A DNA stretch of 64,000 nt. Origin: Megaustenia siamemsis (taxonomy: Eukaryota > Mollusca > Gastropoda > Stylommatophora > Ariophantidae). The stretch covers positions 14,801,126-14,865,125 of the forward strand of contig JAVIAB010000024.1 of NCBI GenBank assembly GCA_032433765.1. The letters are read 5' to 3'. Position 1 is the first letter of the stretch. Each line of letters opens with the position of its first letter. This document shows, one piece after another, positions 36,764-47,885 of the stretch. Made by a program: the position numbers and the translations under genes. Under the pieces are notes generated by a model that was not told the origin of the DNA, searched no databases, and saw nothing but the letters and a program-made list of their open reading frames with translations.

Positions 36764-36922
36764 CTTTGCCCATTGTTCATGATGAAGGTTTACAGAGCCG
36801 TCATGTCGTTCTTTATTTGTTATAAAGATAAAGATAAAGATAAAGATAAAGATAAAGATAAAGATAAAGCTAAAGAACGACGTTACGGCTCTGTAAACCT
36901 TCATCTAGAACAATGGGCAAAG
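36764..36922. repeat. Foldback with AAAGAT loop
   Basis: Arms 36764-36815 and 36870-36922 are near-perfect inverted copies around (AAAGAT)n. Confidence 0.85.
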
Positions 36923-36924
36923 TG

Positions 36925-37410
36925 GGAAGATACTATACAATCCATTTTTGACAATAGAAACAAGAAAAAAAGTTCTTAAATTTTATGTAGAGCCAGTCTT
37001 AACATATGGATGCGAATCATGGACAATAGGACAACAGACAAGAAAATCACTGGAGTCTGTAGAAATGTTGTTTTACAGACGAATGTTGAGAGTACCATGG
37101 ACAGTTAAGAAGAGTAATGAAGATGTTCTGAGAGAGGTCAAAACAAAAAGAGAGCTAATTTCCAATATTAGGAAGAAATAATCATCATTTTTTAGTCATG
37201 TAATGAGAAGAGAACAACTGGAATATATTGTAACAACTGGAAAAATTGAGGGACGAAGAGATAGAGGGAATCAAAGAGAAAAAATACCAGACAGCTTAAG
37301 AGAATGGCTTGGCAGAAGGTCAACAACAGAAATGATGAATAGCTGCCGTGATCGAAGGTTGTGGAGAGACATGATCACCTACGCCAGTAGGCCCGGTACT
37401 TGATGATGAT
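36925..37410 (+). mobile_element. LINE-B 3' end
   Basis: Encodes FYVEPVLTYGCESWTIGQ, YRRMLRVPWTVKKSNED and REQLEYIVTTGKIEGRRD with one internal stop; ends GATGATGATGAA. Carries the intact TTAA site used for comparison with 40063. Confidence 0.82.
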
Positions 37411-37812
37411 GAACGTCGCTCTGGTTTTTTGTTAACAGTCACCCACGTAAAACTATAACTGTACCATTTTTATTATTTGTTTGTTTTCTCTTCACTCACA
37501 TTTGATGTATTTCCTGTGAATGTTTCAATGTTCCTCTACAAATATTATTATAGTTTCAGCTACCATTTCTCATGTTCATCTTAAATGAGTCATTACAAAA
37601 TTATACCGGGGATATGTATCTAAAATAGCAAATAGACAAGACAACTAATATTTCAATGACAAACATATGCCATACGTTGCTCCACTGAATTAACTCCAGT
37701 AGATAGAGGAAAAAAAGCCCAAAGCGACGAACACAATCTACGATAACACTTAACTCTTCATAGGAGGACCACATAATGACAAATTTAGCGATAGAAGAAC
37801 TTGAAGAGTTAA

Positions 37813-37974
37813 CTCTTTCCGTACGTTCCGACGCACCATGCGTCATGCCGATTTCGGTCATGTACGTTTAGCCGCACAGTGCGTCACTCTCAATTTGATT
37901 AGCGTAAACTGTCTTCAAACATATTCATTTTACTTGTCTTGCATCATCTTGGTATTGGTGAAATATAATTCCTT

Positions 37975-38033
<59 letters not shown>

Positions 38034-38690
38034 CAAATGTACTATATGAACTTACGTATGCGTGTGAAAGCTGGAAAACAACAAGAGATATAGAAACAAA
38101 GTTGAACACATTCGAAAATAAATGTCTAAGGAAAATACCTGGTATAGCGTGGAACGAATTCAAAACAAACGAGGAAATTAGAGAAATCACCAATAAGCCA
38201 CTAATATCTTCGAGTAATAAAGAAAAGACGATGGTCATATGTTGGACATGTGATGAGAAGAGATAATAACCGAATAGCAAAGCAAGCCCACGTATGGGAG
38301 ACAACAGGTAAGAGGAAAAGAGGAAGGCCCAGAGAGACACTGAGAAGAACATTGATGAGAGAGGCAAGAACAGCAGGATTCGGCTCCCTCATTGAGATAG
38401 AGCTGCTTGCGCAGAACAGAGACAAATGGCGAGATTTGATAAAATATATTTAAACAAATTGAAAACTGCTAGAACAAAAATTCAGTTAAGAGAAGGAGTA
38501 TCTTGTTCTACGCCCTATGGGCCGGCTACGGCTCGAAAGGTCAATAGATAGATAAATATATACAAATTCATATATAATATGTTCAGTGTTAGATAAATAT
38601 AAAGATGTAGATTAATATTTAAAAACATGACAAATCTTGTCTCTGAAATCTCTACCGCTAAATTGACAATAACCTTCCGTACTGAAAGAG
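37813..38690. mobile_element. PiggyBac-like non-autonomous element 1
   Basis: TTAA flanks at 37809-37812 and 38691-38694. Terminal inverted repeats are CTCTTTCCGTACG and CGTACTGAAAGAG-like. No transposase. Carries an AT repeat and a LINE-E insert. Confidence 0.7.
38032..38552 (+). mobile_element. LINE-E 3' end inside element 1
   Basis: Encodes LRKIPGIAWNEFKTNEEI and then, after a frameshift, GKRKRGRPRETLRRTLM. Ends GGCTCGAAAGGTCAATAGAT with a GATA-type tail. Confidence 0.75.
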
Positions 38691-38840
38691 TTAATTAATG
38701 AGACCGCTAAAGAAAAGAATTAACTCTTCAGAAACCCTCCAGCCATTTACTGCTACCAATAATCCCAACACAAGACCCGGTAAACATTTTAAGGACATGA
38801 ATTTCAATAGCACAGACTTTGCCGCACCGTGCCCGATAGT

Positions 38841-39013
38841 TCAGCGGCCGCCTCGTTTCAAACAGCCGCTGCTACGATCAGATTCTGACCAATGAGATGC
38901 AGATTTTTGAACGCTCCATTCAACGATTGGTGATGTCGGTCCTGCAGCGGCACTGCAGTCATCATCGCTGAGATCAGACTGTCCGCAAAACGAGACGGAA
39001 TCAAAATCCTTAC
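38841..39013 (-). other. Possible alternative 3' extension of E4 ending in a stop
   Basis: Read through the E4 donor, the frame gives 56 more residues of Ser/Asp/Cys-rich sequence (for example CGQSDLSDDDCSAAAGPTSP) and then TGA. The style matches the mega-exons, so this may be real coding sequence: either an intron-retained short isoform or a true terminal exon that would split the locus into two genes. No convincing polyadenylation signal was noted just downstream. The stretch ends close to TTAA-flanked transposon sequence at 38691. Confidence 0.35.
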
Positions 39014-39118
39014 CAGCAACATCCTCACAGGCATATCTGATGCTATTGTTTGTGTTCTGCGAGAGCCCCAAGAAATCCGCGCAAAGCAAGAAACTTCCAG
39101 GCATCGAATCGGTGTCAT
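39014..39118 (-). CDS. Giant gene, exon E4 (105 nt, spliced form)
   Basis: The acceptor is excellent: a T/C-rich tract ending TTTTCTAAAG, then ATGACACC. A donor, GTTGCTG/GTAAGG, closes an exon of 2 nt, 34 codons and 1 nt. Phases fit E3 (1+2) and E5 (1+2). The peptide includes MPGSFLLCADFLGLSQ and ends ACEDVAG. The frame stays open past this donor to a TGA at 38841-38843, and that extension also looks protein-like. The exon may therefore be spliced into E5 or be read as a terminal exon. Transcript reads would decide. Confidence 0.65.
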
Positions 39119-39184
39119 CTTTAGAAAAGAAAACAGAAATCATCTGTCAGCTCTGGTTCTGATATTACAGTGCGTTTTTATCTA

Positions 39185-39212
39185 CTATATATATATATAT
39201 ATATATATATAT
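39185..39212. repeat. AT dinucleotide repeat
   Basis: About 14 units, between E4 and LINE-B. Confidence 0.95.
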
Positions 39213-40066
39213 TGATTATTTCAATATCATCATTGAAATAATTAAAATTCTAGAAGGCATAAACGTATACAGCAAAGATCTAAGAATAATAAAGAACATG
39301 TACTGGCAACAAACAGCGGCCATAAGAACTGGAAACCAATTGGGAATGTTTCAACAATTAAAAAACAGGGTGTTAGACAAGGTTGTGTGCTGTCACCAGA
39401 TTTGTTTAATATTTATAGTGAGATTATTTTAAGATCCATAAGGGGCATGCCTGGAATAACAATTGGAGGTCATAATATAAATTATTTAAGGTATGCTGAT
39501 GATACAGTCTTAATCGCTAAGAGTGAAAATGAGTTACAAGAAATGTTGGACATTTTAGTGAAAGAAAGCAAAAATAAAGGACTCAGCCTTAATAGCAAAA
39601 AGACAGAAGTAATGGTAACAACAAAGAAAAAGACATCACCTCAGTGCAAAATAAAGACAAGTGGAACAATATTAAAACAGGTAATTGAATTTAAATATTT
39701 GGGAACTTTGTTAACCTCAGACGGAAGATGTAAAACAGAAATGAGGTAATGAATGGTTCAGGCAAAAGCATTCACATCATATGTATGTGAATAATGGACA
39801 ATAGGACAACAGACAAGAAAATCACTGGTGGATGTAGAAATGTGGTATTACAGAAGAATGTTGAGAATACCATGAACAGCTATGAAGAGTAATGAAAACG
39901 TTCTGAAAGAGGCCAAAACAAAAAGAGAGCTAATTTCCAATATTAGGAAGAAATAGTCATCATTGTTTGCCATGAGAAGGAACAGCCGTAATATATTGTA
40001 ACAACTCGGAAAATTGAGGGACGGAGAGATAGAGGAAGCAAAGTGAAAATATACCAAACAGCGTAA

Positions 40067-40886
40067 CTCTGTCCGAACGTTTCGCCGCACAGTGCGTCAT
40101 TCTCAATTTGATTAGTATGAACTGTAATTAAACCATATTCTATTACTTGTCCTGTATCATCTTGGTAATGGCAAGACAAAATAACCAACTTAACTGTCCT
40201 CCATCGTGCTAAGACCCTAACAATCATGTCGATGCTCAGAAGTCGAAGGCTAAGATGGCTGGGGCATGTCCAACGGATGGAAGAAAAACGCATTCCTAGG
40301 CAAATACTATATGGCGAGCTAAAACACGGAAAAAGACAAATCGGCAGACCTAAACTACGATATAGAGATATCTGCAAATCATCTCTGAAAGACTTCTCCA
40401 TCTGTGAAAACGACTGGCAACATCTGGCAAGTGATCGCACATCATGGAGAGCACGTATAAGGAACGTATAACAACATTTGAGACTGTTCTAAGACAGGAC
40501 TTTGAAGAGAAAAGACTCATGAAAAAGGAAGGTAAACCCTGTGGACCAGCGAGCCTGACTTGTTCATTATGTGACCGCGTGTGTTTGTCAAACATTGGTA
40601 GAATTAGCCACGAGAGAAGCTGTTCGACAAAACAAAACAAAACCTCAAAAAAATACACAATAACCTCTACTAGACCGTCTGACAAGACGAAAAGGGCCAT
40701 ATATATATAATATATCATCTTGGTGTTGGTGAAATATAATTCCTTGTTCAATTATCTACAAATTCATATGCAATATGTTTAGTGTTAAATAAATATAAAC
40801 ATGTAGACTAATATGTAAAAACATGAATAATTTTGTCTATAAAATCTCTACCGCTAAATTGGTAAAAACGTTCCGTACTGAAAGAG
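40067..40886. mobile_element. PiggyBac-like non-autonomous element 2
   Basis: Flanked by GTAA (40063-40066, a mutated TTAA) and TTAA (40887-40890). Ends CTCTGTCCGAACG and CCGTACTGAAAGAG match element 1. Interior is shared with element 1 except for a LINE-G insert. Confidence 0.72.
40167..40712 (+). mobile_element. LINE-G 3' end inside element 2
   Basis: Encodes RLRWLGHVQRMEEKRIPRQ, GRPKLRYRDICK and a zinc-finger-like CSLCDRVCLSNIGRISHERS ending in Cys. Flanked by a 12-bp repeat TATCATCTTGGT at 40155-40166 and 40713-40724. Confidence 0.82.
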
Positions 40887-41142
40887 TTAAGAGAATGGCT
40901 CTGGCAGAAGGTCAACAACAGAAATGATAAATAACTGTCGAGATTGAATGTTGTAGAGAGACATGATCACCTACGCCAGCAGACATAGTACCTGATGATG
41001 ATGAATGTCACGTAACTGTCTTACGATGTATGAGAGCTCATGTTCTGATTTTGAAAACGTTTCAAGTGACTCTTCACTGAGCTCTTGTGATGAAAGGTGT
41101 GGATTTTGACGAAGATCAGAACGTTTTATTTCTGGTTAGAGG

Positions 41143-41205
41143 AGCCGCAATAGCTCGTCGATCCTGATTGACGGCTTCCGGGTTCACCCAGCCGTAAAAT
41201 TTCAA
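41143..41205 (+). mobile_element. SINE-1 head fragment
   Basis: GGAGCCGCAATAGCTCG then GACGGCTTCCGGGTTCACCC; internal deletion and no tail. Confidence 0.7.
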
Positions 41206-41221
41206 AAAGTATTGCGCTACA

Positions 41222-41410
41222 TCGGTTTTCTCAGGAGGAGAATAAGGAGGAGGAGAAGAAGAAGAAAGAAGAGGAGAAGGAGATGAAGGAAGAGGTGAAG
41301 GAGGAAAAGAAAAGAAGAGAGAATAAGGAGGAGGAGAAGATGAAATCTAAAAATAGAAGCAAGAGATTAGAAGAAGTAGAAGATCAGTAGAAAAGAAGAA
41401 TAAAGAAAGA
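41222..41410. repeat. Purine-rich AGG/AAG tract
   Basis: Imperfect GGAGAA-type sequence on the plus strand, so pyrimidine-rich in the gene's sense, just downstream of E3's donor. Confidence 0.85.
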
Positions 41411-41570
41411 AGAATATCCATGATTAATTCATTCAACTTCATATAAGCTGTCCCGTCAGTGAAATGTAAGCTCTAATGTTTAATTAACTTGAACACAGCA
41501 GAACGAACATTCATATTGGACCAGCGTTGAGCAAGACAAGTTCAATGAGGCTTAACGATCGTTCTCTTAC

Positions 41571-44500
41571 CTTCTAGCCAGGCTTCTTCGAAGATTGGGC
41601 TAAACTTCCTCGACTGTGCTGCCGGCTTTGGGTACTGGACCGTGTCCACGTCTAGCATTTGTAGCTTTCTGGTTCTTGGTTTTGGGACGTGTGGCACTTG
41701 TTCACAATCGGGATTTCCGATCAGCTCTTTGGCTGGTTTATCACAGGCTCCACATTTCGGTTCAGATGACATCTCTTGCAGTAGGAGAATATCACGACGG
41801 CAGTCTTCGTCTGTGGAAAGTGGACTAACGTCTTCACCGTCGTCTGGGTTATTCGGATGCTTCTTGTATTTACCGGACGCAGAGTAATCTTCATCTACAG
41901 AATGTTCGTCGATGTAGCTCAAAGCTGGAGAACTAAGATCCGTGTAGCACAGAGTGGCTACACATTGAGGTTGATCTTGTTTGATGCTCCAGCTCTTAAA
42001 ATAGTCTCCTATCTGAACAATCTCTTCTTCGTGTAGCTGGTAAGATTCGCCACGCTTGTCTCGGGCACGAACAGTCTCTCGGAGATGAGTACAGCTCTCG
42101 TGGTGCGATCGGGTCATACAGTGGTAAGCTACTTCTTTGCTCTCGTCTAAGGATTCTCCCATAGATTTTCTTTTACTTTTATTTAAGCTTCCAAACCCTT
42201 TTCGATCGGAAGAAACAGATTCACCCCCGTGTTGTAGAGAGGCACTTTGTTGCCACAATGAGAACTTTTCTTGACTGTGTGATAGCGCGTATTCTTCGCT
42301 ACATTTGTTGACAATAAATTGGTCTAGAATCTTCTCATTTTGCTGGTCAATGTGCGCTAAGCTTAGATGAAGCTGCTTTGCAACAATCGACTTGTTGAAG
42401 TTGGAATTAAATTCGAAAGAATCACTGCCAGAGCTGTCGGTGTGGCCCGGATCCACACAGGAGCCGATCATCTGACGACGCAAAATCTGCTTGGTGGATA
42501 AAGAAATACTCTGTAGGTTCTGATCGATGACTGGGGGGATATTTGTAAAGTAACTGTCCATTTTGCGGCCAGAACAGACAGGGCTGTGAGGGATGGTCCA
42601 CTCATCTTTTGACAGGGTGAATTTTGATAACTCCTCGCAGGTGGTTGGTGTTGGAGGTTGGTCATTATCTTTATTCTCGATGCCATGTGACGAGACTTCA
42701 GGCGAGTCGCAGAGAACACAAGATTCCAAAGCACGCCCATTTTGTTTGTTTACGTGTTTAACTGGCTTATTAGTGGCTTGTTTCTCGCGGCCTACGTGGT
42801 CGCTGTCCAGCATTTTCTGTTTCGGGATCTGCAATGCGCTCTTGTCGACATGGTTGTCCTGCGGCGGGGCGAACACCACAGAGTTCGTGCTTGCGACGTG
42901 AAAAACAATCTGTGGTTGATCTTTGTCAACTATGTCTGCATTCACGTTCGGGGTGTCACCGCAACAGTGTAGTCCAAACTCTGGCAGTGTCAAGGAATTC
43001 TGAGAGTTTGCCCATTTAGGCTCTGGAATCAGTACATGAGCCTTTCGTTGGTGCTGGACTCCTGGGTCCGTTTTTGAGGGGCGAAAAAACTTATCTTTTT
43101 TAGACGGCGGAGATAGAGATGTGATGTGGCTAGTGCTTCGCTCCTGGCTGAATAAGTGCCCGTGTGATTGGTGCTTCATCTTATCTGTAGACTGTGATAT
43201 TTCTTCAAAATCACCGGTCCGAGATTTAACTGCAGCTTCCTGTCTGATGTGCTGATGTTTGGGACTTTGTGTAGGAGTGTCCAGCTGCTCCGACTGAGAT
43301 TTGCTCTTGTGGATCACAATAGGTACGCTATTCCTGTACTTGGACTTGGCTTCTCTAGCCGCGGGCAACTCGCTACAGCATCTAGCCGTGGAGCTCTCCT
43401 CCACGGACGATTGTGAAAGTGGCGATATCATATTAGCCCTCATCACCACGTTCAAAGCTTCAGCAACTTTTGCTGCGGCAGTCATGGACTCCTCTGCCAC
43501 TTTAAAAGCTGCCCGCAGTGAATCTTTAATGGACGAAGCTCTAGGCTTAACTCTTTTTCCACCTGCATCATTTCTTTGTTTTGATTTCCTTTCAACCTTG
43601 CACGGAGACTCATCCGTTCCTTCTATGCGTTTACGTCCAACAGAATTTTTATGTTTTCTAGGCACAGAAACAGCTCGTTTTTCTAAGATATTTTTAATTG
43701 GATATTTCCCTCCATCTTTATTCTCAACTAGGGTGGACTTGCTATAGTCACAAATCGTATCAGACGAATCTGAAGTTAGCATCGGAGTGTCGTAACAAAT
43801 GCTTGAGCATTCAACCTTTCTCAACCCATACTCTTGCTCCGACATACGGTTTTTCTTTAGATGTTCAGGTCTGTCCTTCGAATCTGCACGATGCTGTCTC
43901 CTTATACTTTCGCTTTCCCACATTTGGTGACGATTCTCGATATTTCCATGAATACTCTTCTTATTTTCACTGGCTTGGGGTTCTTTATTATGATCGTTAT
44001 GTATTTCAGGTCGAACTGACACTTTCCGCTGATTGGCTCGCGAGGTTTCTGTTGTTTCAAACTGTCCAGTGATTCCACCATTAGGTTTGCCACTCATCGT
44101 TTCCGCGTATTCCCTCTTCCGAGCTAGCACTGGTACCGGAGCTGCATTGCGATCAGCCTTGTCCTCGCTGATACTTTGGTGGTGTTTACCCCAGGAATTA
44201 ACCAGGCTTTGGACGAGACCAACATCTCCAGTCTGCGTCAGATTCATTTTTCTAATCTGACTTACACTTCCAACTGTTCTCTGTGCTGGGCCCTTGTCTG
44301 TGCTCATCTCTAGACCTCTGTCTTCTTTCTCCGAAGGACCTTTATATCGTGTCTCCTCGAGACCTTTCTCATGTTTCGTCGAAGAACCTTTATATCTGGT
44401 TTCGTCGAGATCTCTGTCTTGTTTCTCCGAATGACCTTTATATCTTATTTCATCTAGACCTATGTCATGTTTCTCCGAAGGAGGTTTATATCGTGTCTCA

Positions 44501-47500
44501 TCGAGGCCTCTATCTTGTATCGCCGAAGGACCTTTATATCTTGCGTCGTCGAGACCTCTGTCTTGTTTCTCCGAAGGACTTTTATATCTTATTTCATCGA
44601 GACCTCTGTTTTGTTTTGCAGAAGGACCTTTATATCTTGCGTCATCGAGACCTTTGTCTTGTTTCTCCGAAGGATCCTTATATCGTGTCTCATCGAGACC
44701 CCTGTCTTGTTTTTCCGAAGGACCCTTATATCGTGTCTCATCGAGACCTTTGTCTTGTTTTTCCGAAGGATCCTTATATCGTGTCTCATCGAGACCTCTG
44801 TCTTGTTTTGCAGAAGGACCTTTATATCTTGCGTCATCAAGACCTCTGTCTTGTTTCTCCGAAGGACCCTTATATCGTGTCTCATCGAGACCTCTGTCTT
44901 GTTTTTCCGAAGGATCCTTATATCGTGTCTCCTCAAGACCTCTGTCCTGTTTCTCCGAAGGACCTTTATATCTTGTCTCATTGAGACCTCTGTCTTGTTT
45001 CTCCGAAGGCCCCTTATATCGTGTCTCCTCAAGGCCTCTGTCCTGTTTCTCCAAAGGACCTTTATATCTTGTCTCATTGAGACCTCTGTCTTGTTTTTCC
45101 AAAGGCCCCTTATATCGTGTCTCTTCAAGACCTCTGTCCTGTTTCTCCAAAGGACCTTTATATCTTGTCTCATTGAGACATCTGTCTTGTTTCTCCGAAG
45201 GTCCCTTATATCGTGTCTCCTCAAGGCCTCTGTCCTGTTTCTCCGAAGGACCTTTATATCTTGTCTCTTCGAGACCTCTGTCTTGTTTCTCCGAAGGTCC
45301 CTTATATCGTGTCTCATCGAGACCTCTGTCTTGTTTCTCGGGGGAACTTTATATCTTTTCTCTTCGAGACATCTGTCTTGTTTCTCGGAAAGCCCCTTAT
45401 ATCGTGTCTCATCGAGACCTCTGTCCTGTTTCTCGGGAGGAACTTTATATCTTGTGTCATCGAGGCCTTTATCTCTTGTTTCGTCCAGGCCTTTATCTCT
45501 TGCCTGTCTGAGATCACTGTCTCTTGCTTGTACAGGACATCTAGTATCCTTATGATCGAATGTTGGCACCTTCACATACTTTTCTATGGATGTAGCGCCC
45601 ACTTCCCCCCTGCTGGACGGAAGCTTACCTCCCACACTTCCGTTCATTATTCTAGGAGACCGGTCGTAACTTGCCTTAACCGGTTTTATCTGCACCTTAT
45701 CTTCAGAGACAGGCCTCTTGACATGACCTTGATCTTTAGTCTGACCTGTCTTTTCAATCTTGACATCGTGTCCGTCAGTCACGTGGCAAGGCCGCCTTTC
45801 ATCAAGTTGACTAGAATGGCCGACAATTTTCTGGGCTTGCTTAAGAAGCGATGTGGTTTTCCTGTTGGTTGTTTGCGCTATCCGAAGCTGCTGCAGCAGA
45901 TGATAAGATTCGGAATCCAAAGACTCAGCGTCCGATTCTAGTACAGCAAACACTTCCTCTTTGTTCGATAATTTCGGTATTTGCTTCGGCTTCACTACAT
46001 TGGTAACTGTATCATTATTATACAGGAGATACTTGTTGTCTGAAATCATTACCTGTGTTTTTGGCTCGTATTGTGCTTCAAGTTTCACCTGTACACCTCG
46101 TTCACAAGAAGGAGAAGGGGTCTTATCAGTGTCTACGGGGTTTTCCTTTCTCGAATATTTAATATTATCTTCCTTTAGGGATCGGTTTGCTGAGGTAGTA
46201 GAGGTCATCTTGCTTGACAGTGTGGGCGGTGTAAATTGAACTTGGGCGTTTTGTTGATTTTTTTTTTCCAACTCTTGTGTGGGCTTAATATCTTGTACTG
46301 GCTTTTTCTCTGATGTAGGCTTCATTTCATGCCTGGATTTCTTTTCTTGTGTGGGCCTTCGAGTGTTCTCTTCATCAAATTTGATGGAGGATTCTGCTTC
46401 CGTTGTTTGTTCTGGGGTGTTACGCAAGAAAGCAGGGGTCTGTTCAGATTTTCTCTCACGGATATTATGAAAGTCGTGTTTTAGATTATTAACCGATATA
46501 CGCTGTGAGTTGGTAACAGCTGATTTTATCTTATCGATTTGAGAAGTTAAACCAAGGTCGGAGTCTCCGACAGGCTTCCGATCATCTCGGGGAATAGATT
46601 TCACGGTTACATTAACGGAAGTGACGTCACACTGTTTCATTTTCACACACTTTTTATCCGGTCATTTTTTGATATTTCCGATCGATTTTTCCCGCTTTCG
46701 AAGCTTGTGATGGAGTTTAGGACATTCATGGAACTTGTAGCGACAGTTCCGGAACTATCGACTCCATTACTAATAATTACATTATTTTTAGCGTTGTGTT
46801 TAAGGTTAATGTTAGAAAGCAAATTTGACAACACCGGTCTGGCTTGAGTTACATATGTGCTCTGGGGGAATAACTCTGAGTTCCTGTACACGCTCTCGTC
46901 GCTGTACGAAGGCAGGTGAATGAGCCCGTTCTCAAACTGATGGTCAAAGCTGCGGTCAAGGCCACTGCTGTACTTCATTTCAGGTATCTCTAGACGCCGT
47001 CCATGTTTACAGTCTTCGTAACTGTCTGAATCTGTTTCTGAAGTGAATTCTGAATGGTCATGGTTGGCCCTTGGAATTAAGACATCTGGACTGATATGAC
47101 TCTCTCTAAACGACTCGTCCGTGAAGGTGCACGAGAGAGACTCCGCGTAGGCGTGCATGTACAGGCCTGACACCGTATCCTTTAGCTTACATTCCTTCGC
47201 TCGTAAACAGCAGTCACTTTCATCAGAGACGTAATCTGTTGCGTCAATTTTAACAACAGCAACAGCTTTAGAATACAAAAGAGAGTCACTCTCCGCATCC
47301 CGCTCCCTCTGATGACGCCTGTACGGTTCGGAGTCAACGTGTTTCGAGTCAGATTTAGTCGCTTTAGTTTTTACTTGTCCCCGATTGGAATCATGTATGC
47401 GAGTGTTTAAGGAAGAAGAATGCTGGGCTTTCAACTCATTTTCTTGATTACATTTCTGCCTTGTTACTTCTACAAAGCTGTCCCTTCTTACGATATGTGG

Positions 47501-47702
47501 ACTTTGCTCCTCGCCTTTCCTTGCCATCTTGCGAACACCTTCACTGTGGTCAGTCTCCAAGCTTATCTCGGACTGTGGCTGCTGCATTCTCTTTAACTGT
47601 TCGGAGCTGTCGGTCCTGGACAGGTAGCTGTTGCCATCGTCTCGAGAATGGTTGATGCTTGTCTCCATCTCCAAGCTCTCCACGGACATCTTGTTGTGGG
47701 AT
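41571..47702 (-). CDS. Giant gene, mega-exon E3 (6.1 kb) with two frameshifts
   Basis: One coding stretch from acceptor GGACACAG (after a pyrimidine-rich tract) to donor GAAG/GTAAGA. It encodes about 2,044 residues once two single-base losses are allowed for: an A-run at 46651-46655 and a repeat copy at about 45340-45345. Corrected length and border phases agree exactly. The protein is hydrophilic and Ser/Asp/Glu/Lys rich. About 24 copies of a 16-residue unit (DETRYKGPSEKQDRGL) fill 44310-45500. Downstream is a basic, helix-prone segment (SLRAAFKVAEESMTAAAKV, near 43470-43540), then Ser/His/Asp-rich sequence to the end. The first ATG, 13 nt into the exon, has a fair context, so an internal start is possible. 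No catalytic domain or membrane segment is recognised. It could be a scaffold or cytoskeletal protein, but nothing visible proves that. Confidence 0.82.
44310..45500 (-). repeat. In-exon 48-bp tandem array (16-residue unit)
   Basis: About 24 imperfect copies of a 48-bp unit encoding DETRYKGPSEKQDRGL-type repeats inside E3. Every unit keeps the frame except the copy at 45340, which has lost one base. Long plus-strand open frames here are shadows, since a 48-bp period stays open in several frames. Confidence 0.9.
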
Positions 47703-47885
47703 CTGTGTCCACGTGAGATAGAAAGAGGGTCAGAATAAAGAATAACATACAGTCGCAAAAAAAATAACATAACATTTACGAAGTGTGAAATCATCAGAAT
47801 ATTATAGAGTCGAGTAGAAGAATAACCTGAAAAAGACATACAAATATGGACAGCTTTACTAAATCGTGTGTTTCGTTTTCACTAC

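Larger units (their letters stand above)
39242..41010 (+). mobile_element. LINE-B, longest copy, split at TTAA
   Basis: 39387-39749 encodes the reverse transcriptase core: LSPDLFNIYSEIILRSIRG, then YLRYADDTVLIAKSENEL with the catalytic YADD, then YLGTLLTSDGRCKTEM. Decayed tail follows to 40062, resuming at 40891 after the piggyBac-like insertion. Truncated and broken by stops, so inactive. Confidence 0.85.

Noticed and set aside
37813..40886. Autonomous piggyBac transposon
   Set aside because: No transposase open frame in either copy; only the ends and TTAA sites support the class.
44283..45555. Plus-strand frames of 233-362 codons
   Set aside because: Shadows of the 48-bp repeat in E3.
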